A stretch of 64,000 nt of DNA, taken from contig NZ_MDGK01000037.1 in NCBI RefSeq assembly GCF_001870465.1, positions 188,501-252,500 on the forward strand. The letters are read 5' to 3'. The notes below the pieces were generated by a model. That model did no database searches, had not been told where the DNA came from, and was given only the letters and a program-made list of their open reading frames with translations. Every line of letters begins with the position of its first letter. Position 1 is the stretch's first letter. The position numbers and the translations under genes are program-made. The DNA is from Pseudomonas extremorientalis. GTDB taxonomy: Bacteria; Pseudomonadota; Gammaproteobacteria; Pseudomonadales; Pseudomonadaceae. Shown piece after piece: positions 20,929 through 29,041 of the stretch.

Positions 20929-21512
20929 GCCACGGCCTGCCAGGGATCAATGACCAAATGCGCACCGTTGGCGGTTTTCAACAGCACCCGCCGTGATGGA
21001 CCGGCCCATTCGCGCAAGGCGACGGCGCCGAAAGGTGTCTGCAGTTGCAGGTCCACGGCACACGTAACTTCATCCAAAGTGGCCAGCAGGTCGCGTGCAT
21101 CGTTGCGATCCAGCGGCTCGGGCGTGCGCAGAATCAGGTCCAGGTCGCTCTGGGCATGCAGGGCTTCAATGCCCGTCGCCAACTCAAAACCTGCGCTGCC
21201 CGTGACGCCCCAACTCAATGGCGCCAGCACGGGCCGCAGTTGATCGAGGGCCTGCAATGCCGGTAGATCCCTTGTCGACACCACATCGCGCAACGCTTCC
21301 GGCGCGACCCGCCGCTGTACGGCTGCCATCGGCATCAACGCGGCAAACCGCTGCTCGCGCAAACGCCCACGCACGCCCACCGCGACAAAGCCCGGCGCGA
21401 CGATGGCGCGACGCACGACTACCGTGCCAACCGCATCCTTCGCCCACGCCGGCGCGCCAGCGGGCAGGTGCGCCGGGGTCATGCCCCAGAGCAGGTCGTG
21501 GGCGTTCACCAT
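20925..21512 (-). CDS. mdcG: Phosphoribosyl-dephospho-CoA transferase MdcG
   Basis: The 195-residue nucleotidyltransferase transfers the prosthetic group 2'-(5''-triphosphoribosyl)-3'-dephospho-CoA onto the carrier protein. It has the family patterns HDLLWGM, WGVTGSAGFELATG and the metal-binding SDLDLILR. The start at 21512 overlaps the mdcE end by seven bases; the frame from 21620 is not used. Confidence 0.93.
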   Translation of the reverse strand: MVNAHDLLWGMTPAHLPAGAPAWAKDAVGTVVVRRAIVAPGFVAVGVRGRLREQRFAALMPMAAVQRRVAPEALRDVVSTRDLPALQALDQLRPVLAPLSWGVTGSAGFELATGIEALHAQSDLDLILRTPEPLDRNDARDLLATLDEVTCAVDLQLQTPFGAVALREWAGPSRRVLLKTANGAHLVIDPWQAVA

Positions 21513-22276
21513 TGCTCCCGCAGCAGTTGGCGCACGTGGCTGGAGGCGGCGCGGTTGGTAGCGCCGAGGCGGCTGCTCAAGTCGGTGTTGCCGATATCCT
21601 TGATCGCATGCACCAGGCAATCGCCGACCCGCGCCACGTCGTCCGCAGTGGGCTGTTCGATCTGGCTGACCGAGAGCGTCTCCCAGAGCAGACCGAGGCT
21701 GGCATAGCTATCGATGTCATAGGCCATCGGCGGCACGTTGGCGGCCAGGGCTTCCAGCTCTTCGACGCTGCGCAGGGTCACCCGCGCCGCCGAAGCCTTG
21801 CCCATGGCGTGCACCATCACGCCGGGGTCGCGCAGGGCGATCAGGCGGTTGGCCTGGTAGCCGTGGGCGAGGAACGCGCCGGACATGGCCTTGCCCACCA
21901 GCAGCGCGATCACCGGGTGCCCGGCCAGCCGTGCGCGAGCGTAGCTGTCGGCGGCGGCCGCCAGCGCCTGGTGGATGCCGAGGGCTTCTTCGCGACGGCC
22001 ATAGGCTTGGCTGGGCACGTCGACGATGGCGATGATGGGGCGCTTGTCGCCACGGGCGATGGCTTCATCGACAGCCTTCGCCAACCCCCAACCTTCCAGC
22101 AAACCGACTTCGCCATTGCGTGCGCGGGGGAAACGGTTTTGGGGGTCGGTGACCACGGCGATAAAGCGTACGGCTCGTTCGTCCAGCAGGCCGTCGGCCA
22201 CTTTCACGGAGTTTGGCAAACCCTCGACAGGCGTGGCGCCGGCGCTCAATGCGTTGAACCACTGCAAACCTCTCAT
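21506..22276 (-). CDS. mdcE: Malonate decarboxylase gamma subunit
   Basis: The 256-residue protein has a carboxyltransferase (crotonase-like) fold, with VVTDPQNRFPRARNGEVGL and GKAMSGAFLAHGYQANRLIAL, and pairs with MdcD to decarboxylate malonyl-S-ACP to acetyl-S-ACP without biotin. Its start overlaps the mdcD stop by four bases. Confidence 0.95.
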   Translation of the reverse strand: MRGLQWFNALSAGATPVEGLPNSVKVADGLLDERAVRFIAVVTDPQNRFPRARNGEVGLLEGWGLAKAVDEAIARGDKRPIIAIVDVPSQAYGRREEALGIHQALAAAADSYARARLAGHPVIALLVGKAMSGAFLAHGYQANRLIALRDPGVMVHAMGKASAARVTLRSVEELEALAANVPPMAYDIDSYASLGLLWETLSVSQIEQPTADDVARVGDCLVHAIKDIGNTDLSSRLGATNRAASSHVRQLLREQW

Positions 22277-23115
22277 GAGCGTTCTCCTTGATACAGCGCG
22301 CGCACCGTCGCCGGGTCGATCTGCGGCGTAGCGTCCAGTTCGGCCAGGCGCGCCAGGTAATATTCGGACTGGCGGCTGCGTTGTCGGGCGGGCAGGCCTT
22401 GTTGCAGCAGCGCACTCACAGTCTGTTGAATCTCGGCCACATCGTCCGCCACGTAACGGTCGACCAAGCCACTGTTGAGGCGTTGCTCGCCGCCGGTAAG
22501 GCTCCAGATGAAGGGCCGGTCGCGGGAGTCGTACTCTTCAAGCCCCGCTTCCTGTTCGATCACTTGCGGGCCATTCAAGCCAAGGCGTGCTTCGCGAGTG
22601 ACCACCAGGTAACTGCACAACCCGGCCGCGATAGACATGCCGCCAAAGCAACCGACACTGCCCGCCACCACGCCGATCACCGGCTGGTACTGACGCAGGT
22701 CGACAATCGCCGCATGGATATCCGCAATCGCCGCCAGGCCCAGGTTGGCCTCCTGCAAGCGCACGCCACCAGTCTCCAGCAACAACACAGCGCGGGTCGG
22801 GATGCCCTTGCGATTGTCTTCGGCCGCCAGTTCCAATGCGCCGGCGATTTTCGCACCGCCCACTTCGCCGAGGCTGCCGCCCTGGAAGTTGCCTTCGATG
22901 GCGGCAATCACCACCGGTTTCCCGCCGAGGCTGCCCTTGGCGATCACCACACCGTCATCGGCCTGGGGCACCACACCCTGGCGGCTGAGCCACGGCGACA
23001 TGACACGCTGGAACGGGTCGATCAATTCGCGGTAAGAGCCAACGTCCAGCAAAGCCTTGGCGCGCTGCCGAGCGCCCAGCTCGACGAAGCTGTGTCTGGC
23101 GAGCAAGTCAGTCAT
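22273..23115 (-). CDS. mdcD: Malonate decarboxylase beta subunit
   Basis: The 280-residue carboxyltransferase subunit has LDVGSYRELIDPF, GNFQGGSLGEVGGAKIAGALELA and SVGCFGGMSIAAGLCSY, which shape the acyl pocket and oxyanion hole. With MdcE it forms the decarboxylase core. The ATG at 23115 lies inside the end of mdcC (eight-base overlap); residues before it in the open frame are rejected. Confidence 0.95.
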   Translation of the reverse strand: MTDLLARHSFVELGARQRAKALLDVGSYRELIDPFQRVMSPWLSRQGVVPQADDGVVIAKGSLGGKPVVIAAIEGNFQGGSLGEVGGAKIAGALELAAEDNRKGIPTRAVLLLETGGVRLQEANLGLAAIADIHAAIVDLRQYQPVIGVVAGSVGCFGGMSIAAGLCSYLVVTREARLGLNGPQVIEQEAGLEEYDSRDRPFIWSLTGGEQRLNSGLVDRYVADDVAEIQQTVSALLQQGLPARQRSRQSEYYLARLAELDATPQIDPATVRALYQGERS

Positions 23116-23407
23116 GGCCGACCTCCTCGAAACCCTGCTCCAGGCGCAAGCGCACCACGCCAGGGGTGGCACCGAAGTCGTGAATATCGATGTTCAAGGC
23201 CGGTGGCGTCTGCTCCTGGAACATCCTCTCGAACAGATGTTGCCAGCGTTGTTCGGCGCCGTTCACCGAAGTCTGCACCTGGATGGTCAGGGTGCCCGGC
23301 GTGCCCGGTTCCAGCAGCACTTCCAGGTCGCCCGAGCCGACGCAACCCACCAGCGCACGGCCTTTTGGCGGCTGCCCGGCGGGGAATTCAAAGGATAAGG
23401 TTTCCAT
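23108..23407 (-). CDS. mdcC: Malonate decarboxylase acyl carrier protein (delta subunit)
   Basis: The 99-residue carrier protein starts [13 protein letters not shown]. Ser25 in CVGSGDLEV is the expected attachment site for the CoA-derived prosthetic group made by MdcB and added by MdcG. Acetyl and malonyl groups ride on its thiol during turnover. The ATG at 23407 is preceded by GTG in frame; the ATG fits the family length. Confidence 0.95.
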   Translation of the reverse strand: METLSFEFPAGQPPKGRALVGCVGSGDLEVLLEPGTPGTLTIQVQTSVNGAEQRWQHLFERMFQEQTPPALNIDIHDFGATPGVVRLRLEQGFEEVGHD

Positions 23408-24240
23408 CACAACGCTCCGTCGAGGCGGTCGATAAACAGGCAGGCGGCCAACAGGTCGGCGGCGCCGCCGGGGGAGGCATTCAGGGCCAGGAGTTGCTGG
23501 TCCAGCTCATGCAGTTGGCGCCGACCGGCCAGGGTTGCGCTGCCGCCAGCGTCCAGCACGGCTTGGGCACCGTGCTGCATGGCTTGAAGGCCTTCGGTGC
23601 CGGCGCGGTAGAGCACGCAAGTGTCGGCCAGCTCGGTCATGATCGCGAGCAAGGCGTCCAGGCGAGCGTTCTGTTCGCCGGCATGGTGCAGGCGGCTTTT
23701 ACGCAGTTGCGGCAGGCCACGTTGCACCACGGACGGGAAGCCGAGCTGCGCTTCTTCACGGGCACCGCGTGCGCCGTAGCGTTGGGCAACCTGGGCGCCA
23801 TGGCTCATGGGTTGTGGGGCGAAGCGGTCGTGGAGCAGGGCCAGTCTGGCGGCAGTCAGCGTCACGGCGCGTGGTTGCAGCGCGGCGGCGGCGGTGAGCA
23901 GCCCGAGTGCCCAGATCGCGCCACGATGGGTGTTCACGCCGTTGGTGGTGGTCAGCATTGCCTGCTCACCGTCACGGCCAAGACGCCCGAGGGCTTCACG
24001 CAGGGGCAAACCGACTTCACCGATCTCAATCGCGGCCTCGGCCATTTCCTTGAACATCGGCCACAGCGACAACGCCGAAGCGTGCATCAGGCCCAAGTGC
24101 AAATCGCTATGGGCGCCGTTGCCACGCCTATCCACCAGGGCGGGTTTGGGCGACAGGTCGGCTTCATCGATCAGCGCATCGACGGCCATGTCAGCCAGGC
24201 GATCCGCAAGGCTGAGTTCACGCAGTTTGAGGGCGCGCAT
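23407..24240 (-). CDS. mdcB: Triphosphoribosyl-dephospho-CoA synthase
   Basis: The 277-residue enzyme makes the malonate decarboxylase prosthetic-group precursor from ATP and dephospho-CoA. It is CitG-like, with [21 protein letters not shown] residues ([18 protein letters not shown]) near 33, [19 protein letters not shown] and the helical C-terminus. It overlaps mdcC by one base and abuts mdcA. Confidence 0.95.
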   Translation of the reverse strand: MRALKLRELSLADRLADMAVDALIDEADLSPKPALVDRRGNGAHSDLHLGLMHASALSLWPMFKEMAEAAIEIGEVGLPLREALGRLGRDGEQAMLTTTNGVNTHRGAIWALGLLTAAAALQPRAVTLTAARLALLHDRFAPQPMSHGAQVAQRYGARGAREEAQLGFPSVVQRGLPQLRKSRLHHAGEQNARLDALLAIMTELADTCVLYRAGTEGLQAMQHGAQAVLDAGGSATLAGRRQLHELDQQLLALNASPGGAADLLAACLFIDRLDGAL

Positions 24241-25911
24241 TTACCAGCTCCTGAATTTGGCGGGCGGGTTGTACAGGCCGCCAGACCAGTCCACCAGGTC
24301 GGCTACGCTCTTGGCGGCCAACAACTCGCGGGTGGCGTCGGTGCGGCGAATCCCCAGGTCTTCGGGCAAGGCGATCAGGCCTTCGCGGCGCATGCGTGCG
24401 CTGTCCTTTGGGTTGTGGCGCATGCCGATGGCCGTGACGCCCGCGACAGCGGCGATCATCGCCTGGCGCTCTTCGAGGGAGCGCGCCTTGTACAGGTACG
24501 CGATGCCTTCTTCGGTGAGCAGGTGGGTGACGTCATCGCCGTAGATCATGATCGGCGCCAGGGGCATGCCGCTTTTGCGTGCGACTTCCACGGCGTCGAG
24601 GGTGTCGACGAAGGTGGGTTTGCCGCCTTCCTGGAAGGTCTCGACCATTTGCACCACGAGTTTTTTGCCGCGCTCCAGCAAGGCTTCGGGCGCATCGTCG
24701 TGGCGCATGTCCAGCCATGCGGGTGTGCCATGGCGGCGACCGCGTGGGTCATGGCCCATGTTCGGCGCGCCACCAAAACCGGCGAGTCGGCCACGGGTCA
24801 CGGTGGAGGAATGGCCGTCGCCGTCGACTTGCAGGGTGGCGCCGATAAACAGGTCCACCGCGTATTGGCCGGCGAGCTGGCAGAACATGCGGTTGGAACG
24901 CATCGAGCCGTCGCGACCGGTGAAGAACACATCCGGGCGGGCGGCGATGTAGTTTTCCATGCCCAGTTCGGTGCCAAAGCAATGCACGCTTTCCACCCAG
25001 CCGCTTTCGATGGCGGGGATCAGCGTGGGGTGCGGGTTGAGTGTCCAGTTGCGGCAGATCTTGCCCTTGAGGCCGAGGGATTCGCCGTAGGTCGGCAGGA
25101 TCAGCTCGATGGCGGCGGTGTTGAAACCGATGCCGTGGTTGAGGGATTGCACGTTGTGTTTTTCGTAGATGCCACGGATCGCCATCATCGCCATCAACAC
25201 ATGCACCGGCTTGATGTGGCGGGGATCGCGGGTAAACAGTGGCTCGATATAGAACGGCTTGTCGGCCACCACCACAAAGTCCACCCAGCTCGCGGGGATG
25301 TCGACGCGGGGCAAGTCGGTGACGTCGTCCACCAACTGGTTGACTTGCACGATGACGATGCCATCGCTGAACGCGGCTGGCTCGATCAGCGCCGGAGTGT
25401 CTTCGGTGCTGGCGCCGGTGTAGATATTGCCGGCGCGGTCGGCCATGAAGCCGGCGGAAAGCACCACGTTGGGGATCAGGTCCACCACCAGCCGCGCATA
25501 GAGTTCGATGTAGGTGTGGATCGCGCCGATTTCCAGCAAGCCGTCTTCGAGCAACTGGCTGATGCGCAGGGATTGGGTGCCGGCGAAGGAAAAGTCCAGC
25601 TTGCGGGCGATGCCTTTTTCAAACAGGTCCAGGTGCTCGGAGCGGCCGACACTGGGCATGATCATGTGCAAATCGTGGAGCTTGGCCGGGTCGGCCTTGG
25701 CCAGGGAGCGCGAGAGGAAATCAGCCTGTTTCTGGTTGTTGCCTTCCAGCACCACGCGGTCGCCGGGGAGGATCAGCGCCTCAAGCGCCTCGACGATCCT
25801 GTCGCTGGGCAGCACCGCACCGTCTGCGTATTGCCTGACCAGCCCGAGCCGCCGCTGCTTCTCGTCGCGCCGCCGCGTCCAGCGTGAGTCGGGGGTGATT
25901 GTTGTTGTCAT
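24241..25911 (-). CDS. mdcA: Malonate decarboxylase alpha subunit, acetyl-S-ACP:malonate transferase
   Basis: The 556-residue CoA-transferase-like protein swaps acetate for malonate on the carrier protein, starting each decarboxylation cycle. It is first in the operon, followed without gap by mdcB. Features include VLEGNNQKQADFLSRSL near residue 58, GFMADRAGNIYTGAS and YGESLGLKGKICRNW. The length is normal for MdcA. The 120-base upstream region carries ATTGA/TCAAT dyads that may be MdcR sites. Confidence 0.97.
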   Translation of the reverse strand: MTTTITPDSRWTRRRDEKQRRLGLVRQYADGAVLPSDRIVEALEALILPGDRVVLEGNNQKQADFLSRSLAKADPAKLHDLHMIMPSVGRSEHLDLFEKGIARKLDFSFAGTQSLRISQLLEDGLLEIGAIHTYIELYARLVVDLIPNVVLSAGFMADRAGNIYTGASTEDTPALIEPAAFSDGIVIVQVNQLVDDVTDLPRVDIPASWVDFVVVADKPFYIEPLFTRDPRHIKPVHVLMAMMAIRGIYEKHNVQSLNHGIGFNTAAIELILPTYGESLGLKGKICRNWTLNPHPTLIPAIESGWVESVHCFGTELGMENYIAARPDVFFTGRDGSMRSNRMFCQLAGQYAVDLFIGATLQVDGDGHSSTVTRGRLAGFGGAPNMGHDPRGRRHGTPAWLDMRHDDAPEALLERGKKLVVQMVETFQEGGKPTFVDTLDAVEVARKSGMPLAPIMIYGDDVTHLLTEEGIAYLYKARSLEERQAMIAAVAGVTAIGMRHNPKDSARMRREGLIALPEDLGIRRTDATRELLAAKSVADLVDWSGGLYNPPAKFRSW

Positions 25912-25955
25912 GGTCGCTCCACGGGTTTGCTGTCGTGGGGCTTACCTTAGGAGTG

Positions 25956-25973
25956 ATTGAGGGGGCCATCAAT
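25956..25973. promoter_or_regulatory. Candidate MdcR operator upstream of mdcA
   Basis: ATTGA (25956-25960) and TCAAT (25969-25973) form a dyad with an eight-base centre 45 bases upstream of mdcA. A related site, ATTAA-N7-TCAAT, lies at 26003-26019. Paired dyads upstream of a LysR-regulated operon fit a recognition site and an activation site. Confidence 0.4.
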
Positions 25974-26031
25974 CAAGCTGAGCGCTGGACTGTTACGCCT
26001 GGATTAATGATGGCTCAATGAACACGGGCGT

Positions 26032-26754
26032 TCAGGTGCTGTGCCATTCGCTGCGGTGGAACCATATGGTTCTTAACAATGCCAACGCGGCAAAACCGTG
26101 CAGCCCCAACACAGCCGCCCAACTCCACTCCCACAGGCTCGACAGCGCCTGGGCGTAAACCGGCGACAGCAGCAAGAGCAGCGCCACCAGCGCGCAGCCG
26201 CCCAGTTGCTCCCAGTTTCTCAAGCGATTGGGACGGGAGGTTATCGCGTAACCCAGCAGGGCACCCAGGCACACCATCAGCAGGCTCAGCAAGTCGTGCT
26301 CGTCGACGGGAGGCCAGCCCAGCAGGTTGAGCGGCAAGCACACCGCGAACACGGTGAACGCGCAAATCGCCACATACACAAAGGCGTATTCAAGCGCGTT
26401 CAGCAGACGATCACGGATAAACCCTCGAGCCTGTTTGTCTTCTTCCGGGGTCGGCCCCTTGGATATCGCCACCGCCAGCAGACCCGAGCCAAGACCGCCC
26501 AGGGTCATGACCACAAAATTACTCACGACGCCCCTGATTGCCTTATCGGCACCGACCAGCTTTAGGCTTTCGAGGTACACCAGGATAAACACCGCGCCTG
26601 CGGTGGTAATCATGAACCCCCACAGCTTCCCACGATTGGACTGCACGTTCATGGTCACCGCCGCCGTGAGCACCAGCACGCCAAACCACATCAGAAGCGT
26701 GCCGGTAAAACGGTTGAGGTCGTACAGCCAGGCAAACCCATCCAAAAGCCACAT
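26032..26754 (-). CDS. Uncharacterised polytopic membrane protein
   Basis: I do not recognise this 240-residue protein. It has six to seven hydrophobic segments, beginning MWLLDGFAWLYDLNRFTGTLL, with a polar loop near residue 100 (SKGPTPEEDKQARGFIRD) and a C-terminus rich in Trp (SLWEWSWAAVLGLHG). It has no visible catalytic motif. It is separated from mdcA by 120 bases and is probably transcribed alone. It marks one edge of the accessory block before the Pil-Chp cluster. Confidence 0.75.
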   Translation of the reverse strand: MWLLDGFAWLYDLNRFTGTLLMWFGVLVLTAAVTMNVQSNRGKLWGFMITTAGAVFILVYLESLKLVGADKAIRGVVSNFVVMTLGGLGSGLLAVAISKGPTPEEDKQARGFIRDRLLNALEYAFVYVAICAFTVFAVCLPLNLLGWPPVDEHDLLSLLMVCLGALLGYAITSRPNRLRNWEQLGGCALVALLLLLSPVYAQALSSLWEWSWAAVLGLHGFAALALLRTIWFHRSEWHST

Positions 26755-26853
26755 TGCGTCGATACTTCTGTCGAAAAACTCCCCTGGCTATCGGCAGTGG
26801 GGTGGGGATCTTTACGATGGAGCGAGCAATTGCAGCGCGGCAAGGTATGCCTC

Positions 26854-26884
26854 TGTGGCGAGCGGGCTTGCCCCGCTCGCCACA
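26854..26884. repeat. Single REP of a second family
   Basis: TGTGGCGAGCGGG and CCCGCTCGCCACA form a 13-base inverted repeat around CTTGC. This is a REP type distinct from the GTGGGAGGGGG family that dominates the window. Confidence 0.85.
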
Positions 26885-26908
26885 CGTGTTCAGAGGTGCC
26901 TTAAGTAG

Positions 26909-26948
26909 CGGTCCCAAATAGGGAACGATCAGTCCCTATTTGGGACCG
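26909..26948. repeat. Perfect 16-base inverted repeat
   Basis: The arms CGGTCCCAAATAGGGA (26909-26924) and its exact complement (26933-26948) surround an eight-base loop, directly after the stop of the DUF6124-type gene. No T run follows on either strand, so it is not a classical terminator. It may serve mRNA 3' protection or protein binding. Confidence 0.85.
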
Positions 26949-26950
26949 TT

Positions 26951-27190
26951 TCAAGAGGCCGGCGCCGGGCTGACTTGCTCCAAGGCCCGATCTACCAGCA
27001 ATTGCCCCAACTCCGCCATTTGCTGGATGCCGAGCATGATCGCGCGCTGGGAGGTGTCCAGGTCGAAGGCGAGGTTGCAAGTGAGTGCGTTGAGGGAAGA
27101 CAGGGTTTCGCTGGCGTTGACCAGCAGGGTTTCGGTGTCTTGGTGAGGGTTTACGGTGAAGAGGGGCGGATTGGGGGTGGGTTTGATCAT
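26951..27190 (-). CDS. Small DUF6124-type protein
   Basis: The 79-residue protein starts MIKPTPNPPLFTVNPHQDTE and continues as one amphipathic helical stretch (LLVNASETLSSLNALTCNLA, then MAELGQLLVDRALEQV). This pattern fits the Pseudomonas-restricted DUF6124/DUF3077 small proteins as I remember them; their function is unknown. CGGAG precedes the ATG at 27190. It is preceded by a structured leader and followed by a perfect hairpin. Confidence 0.75.
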   Translation of the reverse strand: MIKPTPNPPLFTVNPHQDTETLLVNASETLSSLNALTCNLAFDLDTSQRAIMLGIQQMAELGQLLVDRALEQVSPAPAS

Positions 27191-27520
27191 GATCTACAAC
27201 TCCGATATGTGATGGAGACTGCCCTCTTCCGCTTGCACGCGAATTAAGGTGGCAGCTGTGCGCAGGTGTGCAAGACCGGGCATATCGGACCCCGGCAGAC
27301 CCCGAGGGATCTCCCACGCACAGCCGCCATAACGAGTACAGCAGGCATAAAAAACGCCCGTTGAATGGCTATGGGCGTTTGTGCGCCGACATGTAACCGG
27401 ACTTGCACGTCCGTGTCACCGTTTTTTGCGATGACGGGACGAAGACTAGGCGCGCTGTCCGCGCCCGACAAGTTCATGCACAGCCCAACATCTTGCAGGA
27501 AAAATCCGAAGCCCAGTCCA
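27191..27520 (-). ncRNA. Structured leader or C4-like antisense RNA element upstream of the DUF6124-type gene
   Basis: This 330-base stretch has no convincing gene. Read on the minus strand it holds hairpins at 27449-27465 (GGCGCG/CGCGCC), 27415-27435 (GTCATCG/CGGTGAC) and 27398-27413 (CGGAC/GTCCG), then an intrinsic terminator at 27348-27380. The apical heptamer GTGCAAG of the third hairpin is complementary to CTTGCAC at 27274-27268. That segment can instead pair with GTGCAAG at 27238-27232, near the gene's ribosome binding site. Mutually exclusive pairing suggests attenuation or a C4-type antisense arrangement. A 77-codon frame (27244-27477) overlaps it but is not a credible gene. Confidence 0.5.
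27348..27380 (-). terminator. Intrinsic terminator inside the structured leader
   Basis: AAACGCCC (27352-27359) pairs with GGGCGTTT (27373-27380). On the minus strand the stem is followed by a run of six T residues, so it would stop transcripts heading towards the DUF6124-type gene unless read through. Confidence 0.75.
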
Positions 27521-27940
27521 TCACAGCCCCATCACCACCTTGATCGGGCCAAGACCTTCGAGGGCATAGCTGTTGTACTCGTACACTCGCCCCTGAATAT
27601 CCAATGTAAGCACGCCCTCATGCTCACTCACTTGAACATTGGGTTCCTTGGTTTTCAGAAAAGGATGCGCCGACACCAATGTGGTGAGTATTTCCCGATC
27701 GTTACTCAAGTTCCTATGCACGTAGTAGCGGTATGAAAAGCCCACCGTTGCACCGCCTTGGCCATCCCGCGCGCCATAGATCGAGGAGCCGTTGCCCAAG
27801 GAATGCTTCAACACCACTTCGTCCAAATCCGGTGTTCCGGGTGATAGTAACCAACTGCCTGCGATATAAATCAGGCAGCCCACCAGCAGGCAGTTACGCA
27901 GGATCGGTATGAGGCCTTCAGTAGCCTTGTGAAATCGCAT
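27521..27940 (-). CDS. Putative membrane-anchored immunity protein for the adjacent toxin
   Basis: I do not recognise a family. The 139-residue protein has one N-terminal membrane segment (IPILRNCLLVGCLIYIAGSWLL) and a soluble part with beta character (YRYYVHRNL, VSEHEGVLTLDIQGRVYEY). It starts inside the last codons of the toxin-like gene (23-base overlap), behind AAGGAGAGG, which implies coupled translation. This arrangement is what makes me suggest an immunity role; there is no direct sequence proof. Confidence 0.55.
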   Translation of the reverse strand: MRFHKATEGLIPILRNCLLVGCLIYIAGSWLLSPGTPDLDEVVLKHSLGNGSSIYGARDGQGGATVGFSYRYYVHRNLSNDREILTTLVSAHPFLKTKEPNVQVSEHEGVLTLDIQGRVYEYNSYALEGLGPIKVVMGL

Positions 27941-28301
27941 ACTCGATACCTCTCCTTATCCAATATTGATCTCGCGGGTCATCACCAAAAGGATCATCTC
28001 CCCACCATGAGCCAAAATCCGGCAGGGTGGTTTTGGCGATGGTTTGAGCAACTCCTGCAGCCCGCAGTAACACATGATCGGGAATGCCTAACACCGTGCC
28101 CGTGGCACCGTAATTGAAATTACCAAAAGCCTCGTATTGACGCCCTTGCTTCTTGTAGTTCCACGGCCCTGCAGCTCTGACCTGCGAATAAAACCAAGAA
28201 TAGGCAAACGCCGAACCCGGCCTGAGATGGATGCGCTTGCACTTGGCAATCGCCATATTTTCAAACATTGAAACACCGGGAGGCATTAACGGCACAGCCA
28301 T
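27918..28301 (-). CDS. Polymorphic toxin type 44-like domain protein
   Basis: The 127-residue protein carries FGNFNYGATGTVLGIPD followed by GDDPFGDDPRDQYWIRRGI, which I recall as the core of the Ntox44 family, predicted RNase toxins usually found at the C-termini of secreted polymorphic toxins. WFYSQVRAAGPWNYKKQGRQY precedes it. The ATG at 28301 has AAGGA seven bases upstream, so a free-standing toxin is plausible. The frame extends upstream only to a stop at 28391, with no delivery domain. It overlaps the putative immunity gene. The family call is from memory. Confidence 0.65.
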   Translation of the reverse strand: MAVPLMPPGVSMFENMAIAKCKRIHLRPGSAFAYSWFYSQVRAAGPWNYKKQGRQYEAFGNFNYGATGTVLGIPDHVLLRAAGVAQTIAKTTLPDFGSWWGDDPFGDDPRDQYWIRRGIEYAISQGY

Positions 28302-28463
28302 TTGCGTGTCCTTACTGGCAAAGGGAAGCGCCGAACCTAGCATCCCACTCAGGCCAGAAAACCGGCCCAATCCAGTTAAAGAAATTACTTACACAAATAA
28401 CATTCAGTTCCGACATTTTTGGGCGGTTTGGGTCGCGACGGCCTGTCAAACACAGAGGATCAA

Positions 28464-28553
28464 ATGTAAGACAGAGCTTGCCCCCGATTGCGGTGGGTCA
28501 GGCATAGAAGTATCAACTGACAGTCAGCCATCGGGGGCAAGCCCCCTCCCACA
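28464..28553. repeat. REPIN with degenerate left arm
   Basis: The right REP (28530-28553) is intact. The left one keeps only CTTGCCCCCGAT, its 5' half having changed from GTGGGAGGGGG to GTAAGACAGAG. It bounds the accessory block on the chpC side. Confidence 0.85.
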
Positions 28554-28585
28554 TTTTGATATTCACTGGGATTGAGAATGAGGGC

Positions 28586-29041
28586 TCAGGCCAGGCCGGA
28601 CTCTACCAGCAGTGCCTCCAGCCCAAGCAAATCCGGCACCTTAGCCACATGTTCGCCCACCTGCACCGCCGCCAGTTCCAGCGGGCACAGCGGCACGTCC
28701 ACATAACTCAACTCACTGTCGAGCTTGTACGACCGTGGAATCCCCTGGATCACCAGCGCAATAAACTTCAACGTCGGCCGCCCACCCAGCGCATTCAGCA
28801 CCACAATCCGCGAGCGTTCGCCGGTCACACTGGCTTCACCGCACACCGCTTCGAAGCTGATCAGCGGGATCTGCCGGTCGCGCCAGGTCACTTGTCGCAA
28901 GTACCACGGCGGCGCGTCGCTGGCCGGTTCGCCGCGCTGGAAGTCGATCAGCTCGGCGATGGCGACGTTGGGCAGCACCAGGTGGCGATCGGCCAGGGGC
29001 AGCAGCAGGCCAGTGAGTTGGCTGGTGCGGTGGTCAAGCAT
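28586..29041 (-). CDS. chpC: CheW-like chemotaxis adaptor ChpC
   Basis: The 151-residue protein is a single CheW domain (LLPLADRHLVLPNVAIAELI, PLISFEAVCG, IALVIQGIPRSYKLD). In P. aeruginosa ChpC is the second adaptor of the Pil-Chp system and links additional receptors to ChpA. Its start overlaps the chpA stop by eight bases. The methylesterase gene chpB, normally between chpA and chpC, is absent. Confidence 0.9.
   Translation of the reverse strand: MLDHRTSQLTGLLLPLADRHLVLPNVAIAELIDFQRGEPASDAPPWYLRQVTWRDRQIPLISFEAVCGEASVTGERSRIVVLNALGGRPTLKFIALVIQGIPRSYKLDSELSYVDVPLCPLELAAVQVGEHVAKVPDLLGLEALLVESGLA

Noticed and set aside
22288..25887. A 1199-codon open frame on the plus strand opposite mdcABCD
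   Set aside because: Antisense shadow; low-complexity translation, and the minus strand holds four recognisable overlapping mdc genes.
27244..27477. A 77-codon minus-strand frame in the structured leader
   Set aside because: It spans the hairpins and the intrinsic terminator and has no ribosome binding site that I can see; I prefer an RNA element, though a regulatory leader peptide is not excluded.
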